DNA of 64,000 bases from Bacillota bacterium LX-D. GTDB lineage: Bacteria; Bacillota; DUOV01; Zhaonellaceae. A model generated the notes under the pieces. That model saw only the letters and a program-made list of their open reading frames with translations. It was not told the origin of the DNA and did no database searches. Within the stretch, counting starts at the first letter, position 1; each line of letters starts with the position of its first letter. This document shows, piece after piece, positions 60,063-64,000 of the stretch. The position numbers and the translations under genes were made by a program. The DNA lies in NCBI GenBank assembly GCA_031628995.1, contig JAVLUO010000003.1, positions 1-64,000 on the forward strand, read 5' to 3'.

Positions 60063-60818
60063 TTATTCCTCTTCTTCCGCTGCTACAGCTAAGGTTTCCG
60101 CACCGCAGCCGTGGTCGTGGCGGCTATGGCTGGAATCTGTTGGAGGCGGGCATTGATCGCAGTTATCAGGTTTAAAGACTTCATCTTCTCTACAAGGATA
60201 TGAACATTTTGTTGGTCCCACAAATGGAGGACATGGTCCCACAGGTCCTGCTGTAGGTGCCGGGCAGTTTCCAGGAGCGCAAACCGGCAGACAAACAACT
60301 TGTGGTCCATGTTCGAAAGCCTGGAATACTTTCTCAATGACTACTCTCAGCCGAGAAGGGCATCCCGGGCATGCTTCCTGATGATCTTTGCGAGCATCGC
60401 TTTCTAAAACAGCTTCAACGACTTCTAACCTAGTATTAACTGCACAAATTTGCGTACCTAAGGTGTTACCATCTTCACAAATAATTGGATTACAACCGCC
60501 TTCAATTTCAAAAATAGGAACTTGAACGTTAAATGGTACTCCCAAACGTTGTACTTGCCCGATCATTCTTTGGTTGTTAAATCGATACCAAACAAATATG
60601 TCATATGTACCCGTTATTTTTACACAACCGTTAGTTGGTGTAATAGAGAGGATTATTAAATTATTGACTAAAGCGTTGAATGGGCAAGCGTCGCTTGGCA
60701 AGCAGTCGCCTTCCATAGTTTCACAGATGTAATGGGTATTGTGAAAACATTTTTCACCGAAAGCACAAAGTACATCTTTCAACACGGGTCGGCATTCAAA
60801 ATCGATATGCTTAGACAC
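60063..60818 (-). CDS. Cys-rich CotE-like spore coat protein
   Basis: 251-aa protein starting at GTG 60818 after AAGGGGGAAG. The middle part (VKITGTYDIFVWYRFNNQRM, ~residues 65-84, followed by QVQRLGVPFNVQVPI) resembles the CotE core, in which a 'GYYDINVWYSY' strand pair is typical. The C-terminal ~100 residues are rich in Cys and Pro with CPxC-like spacings (EACPGCPSR; CLPVCAPGNC; CDQCPPP) and end in His and acidic residues. No signal peptide. A cross-linked spore coat or exosporium protein is the likely role; the CotE link rests on by-eye similarity. Confidence 0.6.
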   Translation of the reverse strand: MSKHIDFECRPVLKDVLCAFGEKCFHNTHYICETMEGDCLPSDACPFNALVNNLIILSITPTNGCVKITGTYDIFVWYRFNNQRMIGQVQRLGVPFNVQVPIFEIEGGCNPIICEDGNTLGTQICAVNTRLEVVEAVLESDARKDHQEACPGCPSRLRVVIEKVFQAFEHGPQVVCLPVCAPGNCPAPTAGPVGPCPPFVGPTKCSYPCREDEVFKPDNCDQCPPPTDSSHSRHDHGCGAETLAVAAEEEE

Positions 60819-60878
60819 TTTTCTTCCCCCTTAATTTATATTAGCTTCTAGGCTAATTTATTCTATGAAAGGGGGTCT

Positions 60879-61685
60879 TTAGTGGTTACTTCCTGAAAGC
60901 TTTTTCTTTGGGTTTAAGGCAACAACATTTTTCCAACCATATTTATCGATGGTAAAGACCGGCTCAAATTCATCACCCCAGCGCTTTAAAACATCCCGCA
61001 CATTCCATTCGATCATATAATTATAGATAAGCATCTGATGGGTCTGATTATAGTCATGGCGGCGATGAACATAGAGTACTTCATCAATCCAATAAAAACG
61101 GTACCTCTCTATTAAACGGCATAATATCCTTTTGTCCTCTAAATACCGCCCCTCGTAAGGATCATCTATAGGCCATCCTCCCACCTGCCGCAGAGCATTT
61201 GTACGATAACAGCGAGGCCAAACTGAGGAATTGGAAAGCAAAAAATCGTATTTATTTTTAAACATTTGACCTTTGCGCACATAGCTAGGGGAGTTTTCCC
61301 CTCTTTCTTCCATAACAATTTGAATATTACCGCTGAGCACAGCTACATCCGGGGGTTGTTTCTCTGCTTCCCTCATCAATACTTCCAGTGTATTTGGCAA
61401 AAACCAGTCATCGCTGTCCAGTTGAACCACATATGGAGTATCAACTAAGTCTAAACCCGTATTCTGGGCTTTGGATTGCCCTAAATTAACAGCATGCTTA
61501 ACAAGTGTAACCTGGGGATGGCGCAAAAAAGGGCTTACCTGAAGTAAACTTGTATCTGTGGAGCAGTCATCAACAACAATAATTTTCCAATGGGGATATA
61601 TTTGTTGAAAAACACTTTCTAGGGCATGAGACAAGTAAACTCCCGGGTTATACGAAGGAATAAGTACTGTTACTTGTGGTTCCAT
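60879..61685 (-). CDS. GT2 family glycosyltransferase
   Basis: 268-aa GT-A glycosyltransferase: VTVLIPSYNPGVYLSHALES, IIVVDDCSTDTSL, DTPYVVQLDSDDWFLPNTLE (DSDD metal site) and a later EGRYLEDKRILCRLIERY. Soluble, start ATG after AAGGAGG. It is downstream of a GT-D gene and a UDP-sugar dehydrogenase on the same strand, so probably part of a glycan assembly cluster. The substrate is unknown. Confidence 0.88.
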   Translation of the reverse strand: MEPQVTVLIPSYNPGVYLSHALESVFQQIYPHWKIIVVDDCSTDTSLLQVSPFLRHPQVTLVKHAVNLGQSKAQNTGLDLVDTPYVVQLDSDDWFLPNTLEVLMREAEKQPPDVAVLSGNIQIVMEERGENSPSYVRKGQMFKNKYDFLLSNSSVWPRCYRTNALRQVGGWPIDDPYEGRYLEDKRILCRLIERYRFYWIDEVLYVHRRHDYNQTHQMLIYNYMIEWNVRDVLKRWGDEFEPVFTIDKYGWKNVVALNPKKKLSGSNH

Positions 61686-61719
61686 GTCGGTTCCTCCTTA
61701 AAATTATCAATATGTAGAG

Positions 61720-62418
61720 TTATAATCGGCCGAAAGAGAAATCAAAGTCGAACCCTTCCTCGCCATCAATGACAATGTCTAAAGCATGGCCAAAATCAAG
61801 GGCACAGGTTCTATATTTTTCAGCAATACGAGGGCAAATAATAGTTGCCGGAACACCGGCAGCTGCTAAAACTAGATCGAAGGCCGGTAGTTTACCTAAC
61901 GAGGCCAAGGTTGGATTAATTTGCTCATACCCTTCTAAAGGCAAAGCAGCAACTACTTTAATTCCCCGCTGCTCAAATTTAGCAGCACCTTCGGCCCCTC
62001 TCCTTCCTAGTAAAACTATTCTTTTACCCTGAAGCAGTTGAAAAAACTCCTCTGATTTAACCATTTGATGGGAAATCCAGGCACTGCAGCTCCGTTTAAT
62101 AACTAAATCATAGTGTTGGAATATTTTGTTCATCACAATTTGCCAAGAAGGTGTGTGATCCCCCAGTCCGGCAATATCTGCTTCCAGAAGTGCTTCAATA
62201 ATATCCCTGCTCATGTTAGGCAAGGGACCTGTTATACCGCAATAGGTACTATATTCTGAAAAGTCCCAGCTTGCTTCCGGCCAAGTAGCCTCATTAATTA
62301 CATACATTTCCGCATGGCCAAAACGTACAATGGAAAAGGGCTGCCGCTGTTCTAGGGCTTGCTTTAAGCGGGATAATACTTGGTTTAGGTTAAGCATTGG
62401 GGTTCCGTAATCAACCAT
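61720..62418 (-). CDS. GT-D fold glycosyltransferase-like protein
   Basis: 232-aa soluble protein with the GT-D (DUF1792-like) start QPFSIVRFGHAEMYVIN, where the usual (V)RFGDGE is RFGHAE, then RIVLLGRRGAEGAAKFEQRG and a C-terminal YRTCALDFGHALDIVI with the conserved D-x-G-x-x-x-D. GT-D enzymes extend O-glycans on serine-rich adhesins in streptococci. Set between a GT2 gene and a UDP-sugar dehydrogenase gene, it is likely to act on a surface glycan. The replaced acidic residue may affect activity. Confidence 0.72.
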   Translation of the reverse strand: MVDYGTPMLNLNQVLSRLKQALEQRQPFSIVRFGHAEMYVINEATWPEASWDFSEYSTYCGITGPLPNMSRDIIEALLEADIAGLGDHTPSWQIVMNKIFQHYDLVIKRSCSAWISHQMVKSEEFFQLLQGKRIVLLGRRGAEGAAKFEQRGIKVVAALPLEGYEQINPTLASLGKLPAFDLVLAAAGVPATIICPRIAEKYRTCALDFGHALDIVIDGEEGFDFDFSFGRL

Positions 62419-62441
62419 CTTTCTCCCCCCTGTTTAATTTC

Positions 62442-63734
62442 TTAAAGAACATATATATTGCTGCCTGCTTTTTGTTGGGTATAAGCGTAGGCTGCATCTA
62501 AAAGGCAGGGGCAATTTCTTTGGAGTTCATTTAAGTCGTAGGAACTATGGGCTGTAACTAATACAACTAAGTCCTGATTCTTTAAAAAATCTGGCGTTAA
62601 GCTGCTGGATTTTAGCTCTTCTTGCTCTACAGTTAGCTGTTTAATCCAGGGATCATGATAAGAAACTTTTGCTTCTTGGCTTAAAAGCAGTTTAATAATT
62701 TGTACTGCCGGCGATTCCCGAAGATCGTTAACATCTTTTTTATAGGTAACTCCCAAAAGAGCAATACTGCTGTCTTTTAACTTTTTCCCTTTGGACTCCA
62801 GTATATTTTTAATTCTTTCCACCACTAAAAGAGGTCTTTGAGCATTAATTGCTCTGGCAGTCTTTGCCAGGTAAGGTATTTTTCCTTTGGCTTCGGATGC
62901 TGTCGTGTATAAAATATTGTCTTTAGGAATACAATGTCCCCCTACACCAGGTCCCGGGTAAAAGGGCTGAAAGCCAAAGGGTTTAGTGGCAGCTGCTTGA
63001 ATAACTTCTTGAATATCAACGCCGCTTAGACGGCAAAACTCTGCCATTTCGTTGACCAAAGCGATATTTACATCTCGGTAAGTGTTTTCCAGCAGTTTTG
63101 CTAGTTCGGCTACAGCAGGGATTGAAACGGGTACAGTTTCGATTCCTAACTTCTGATAAAAGGATTCTGCTAAAGAACAGCATTTAGGGGTTACTCCAGA
63201 AACTATCTTGGGGGTATTTTCCGTTTTGTAAACAGGGTTACCCGGGTCTACCCGTTCAGGAGAAAAGGCCAGGTAAAAGTCTCGCCCTACTTCCAACCCT
63301 TTTTTTTGGAGCCGGGGTAAAATTTTTCCTACTGTTGTACCGGGACTAATGGTACTTTCTACTATAATCAATTGCTGGGGTGTAAGTTGAGAGGCAAGAG
63401 CATCGATAGCAAAGAACAAGTAGGAATAATTAGGACTTTCATCTTCATATAAAGGTGTTGGTACACAGATTAAAAAAATATTACACTCAGGGGCTCGTTG
63501 ATAATCCCAGGCAAATTGGATTTGTTCCTGATTTGGCGACGGCAATTCTGTATCTTCAATATCAGATAGATAGGACTTTTGACAATTCAAGCTGTCGATC
63601 TTGCTTTTATCTACATCTATTCCTAAGACTTGAAAACCTTTTTTCCTGCAGAGCAGTGCCAAGGGCAGCCCTACGTAGCCAAGTCCAACTACCCCTACCC
63701 GTGCTTCCTTAGTCAGAATTTGTGTTTGCAGCAT
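62442..63734 (-). CDS. UDP-sugar 6-dehydrogenase (WecC/WbpA/Ugd family)
   Basis: 430-aa NAD-dependent nucleotide-sugar dehydrogenase. ATG at 63734 has GGAG eight bases upstream; a GTG at 63743 is the alternative. Rossmann motif VGVVGLGYVGLPLALLC; then FLICVPTPLYED, VESTISPGTTVGKIL, FSPERVDPGNP, LAKLLENTYRDVNIALVNE and the catalytic Cys in PGPGVGGHCIPKDN. The 'FSPERVDPGNP' and 'ENTYRDVNIALVNE' motifs favour the UDP-GlcNAc/UDP-ManNAc dehydrogenase branch over UDP-glucose dehydrogenase. It provides uronic-acid sugars for a surface polymer. Confidence 0.92.
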   Translation of the reverse strand: MLQTQILTKEARVGVVGLGYVGLPLALLCRKKGFQVLGIDVDKSKIDSLNCQKSYLSDIEDTELPSPNQEQIQFAWDYQRAPECNIFLICVPTPLYEDESPNYSYLFFAIDALASQLTPQQLIIVESTISPGTTVGKILPRLQKKGLEVGRDFYLAFSPERVDPGNPVYKTENTPKIVSGVTPKCCSLAESFYQKLGIETVPVSIPAVAELAKLLENTYRDVNIALVNEMAEFCRLSGVDIQEVIQAAATKPFGFQPFYPGPGVGGHCIPKDNILYTTASEAKGKIPYLAKTARAINAQRPLLVVERIKNILESKGKKLKDSSIALLGVTYKKDVNDLRESPAVQIIKLLLSQEAKVSYHDPWIKQLTVEQEELKSSSLTPDFLKNQDLVVLVTAHSSYDLNELQRNCPCLLDAAYAYTQQKAGSNIYVL

Positions 63735-63876
63735 CCTCTTCACTCCTCAATAAAGAGTCACTTTTCTTTTAACTTATATATGTATATGCAGCAAAATAGG
63801 TAAGTGTTTTCCTGTCACTAAATTAAAGGAACCTCATAAAATAAGGTAAAAGATTTGCGAGAAAGGAGTTTTTAGA

Positions 63877-64000
63877 TTGCGTTATTTTATTACCGGAGGG
63901 GCAGGTTTTATCGGAAGCCACTTAACTCTGCGCTTACTATCCCAGGGTCACGAGGTAATTGTTCTGGATAATTTCTCTGCCAGCCCTAGAGACCGGCTTG
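63877..64000 (+). CDS. NAD-dependent sugar epimerase/dehydratase, partial
   Basis: The first 41 codons of an extended-SDR enzyme, cut by the window end. The start is TTG at 63877 with GAAAGGAG eight bases upstream. [20 protein letters not shown] is the GxxGxxG NAD site, followed by [17 protein letters not shown], as in UDP-glucose 4-epimerase or UDP-glucuronate decarboxylase-like enzymes. It is divergent from the UDP-sugar dehydrogenase, so the two probably share a regulatory region of ~140 bases. Confidence 0.9.
   Translation, partial: MRYFITGGAGFIGSHLTLRLLSQGHEVIVLDNFSASPRDRL

Overview
The window looks like the chromosome of a low-GC, endospore-forming Firmicute of the class Clostridia, probably a Peptococcaceae-like lineage. 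It carries spoIID, a spoIIQ-like M23 protein, spoIIID-mbl and a CotE-like coat protein. It also has S-layer homology (SLH) proteins with the pyruvyl transferase csaB, and a DUF1659/DUF2922/YvrJ cluster. No rRNA or tRNA gene was seen.

Layout. 1-153: 3' end of a group II intron. 0.2-9.7 kb (minus strand): cell-envelope genes (sugar phosphomutase, HEAT protein, cinA, tagO, fabZ, murJ) and two exported proteins with copper-amine-oxidase-N-like 'stalk' domains. 9.9-15.2 kb (plus): marR-tolC-hlyD-ABC2-ABC2 efflux operon with no ATPase gene. 15.2-25.8 kb (minus): csaB, DUF5693, an SLH-subtilisin, a second TolC-like protein, a Ctp protease, a possible ComK-like protein and the YvrJ/DUF2922/DUF1659 group. 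26.1-28.6 kb: GT39, GT2 and GtrA membrane-glycan genes. 28.8-30.7 kb: Ig-like/stalk exoprotein.

30.7-44.5 kb is an accessory, decaying region. It holds a REP-associated tyrosine transposase (RAYT) with at least 17 copies of its likely REP palindrome, a TA pair with a damaged toxin, a broken K+ channel, a secreted caspase-like protein, IS66 debris, a tandemly duplicated ASCH pseudogene, and a tyrosine recombinase with an HTH partner. It ends in a 5'-less S-layer cassette (40.4-42.4 kb). That cassette lies in inverted orientation to the intact S-layer-like gene at 44.5-47.4 kb and shares a 16-bp in-frame junction with it. I propose an invertible S-layer switch.

44.5-64 kb returns to core envelope and sporulation genes: S-layer-like protein, acidic SLH protein, tagA, an LCP ligase, a stalk protein, mbl, spoIIID, spoIIQ-like, spoIID and a PAS histidine kinase. 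It ends with surface-glycan glycosyltransferases, a UDP-sugar dehydrogenase and the start of an epimerase. TagO, TagA, LCP and CsaB together would make, attach and pyruvylate the secondary wall polymer that holds SLH proteins, which explains why wall-polymer and S-layer genes share the window.
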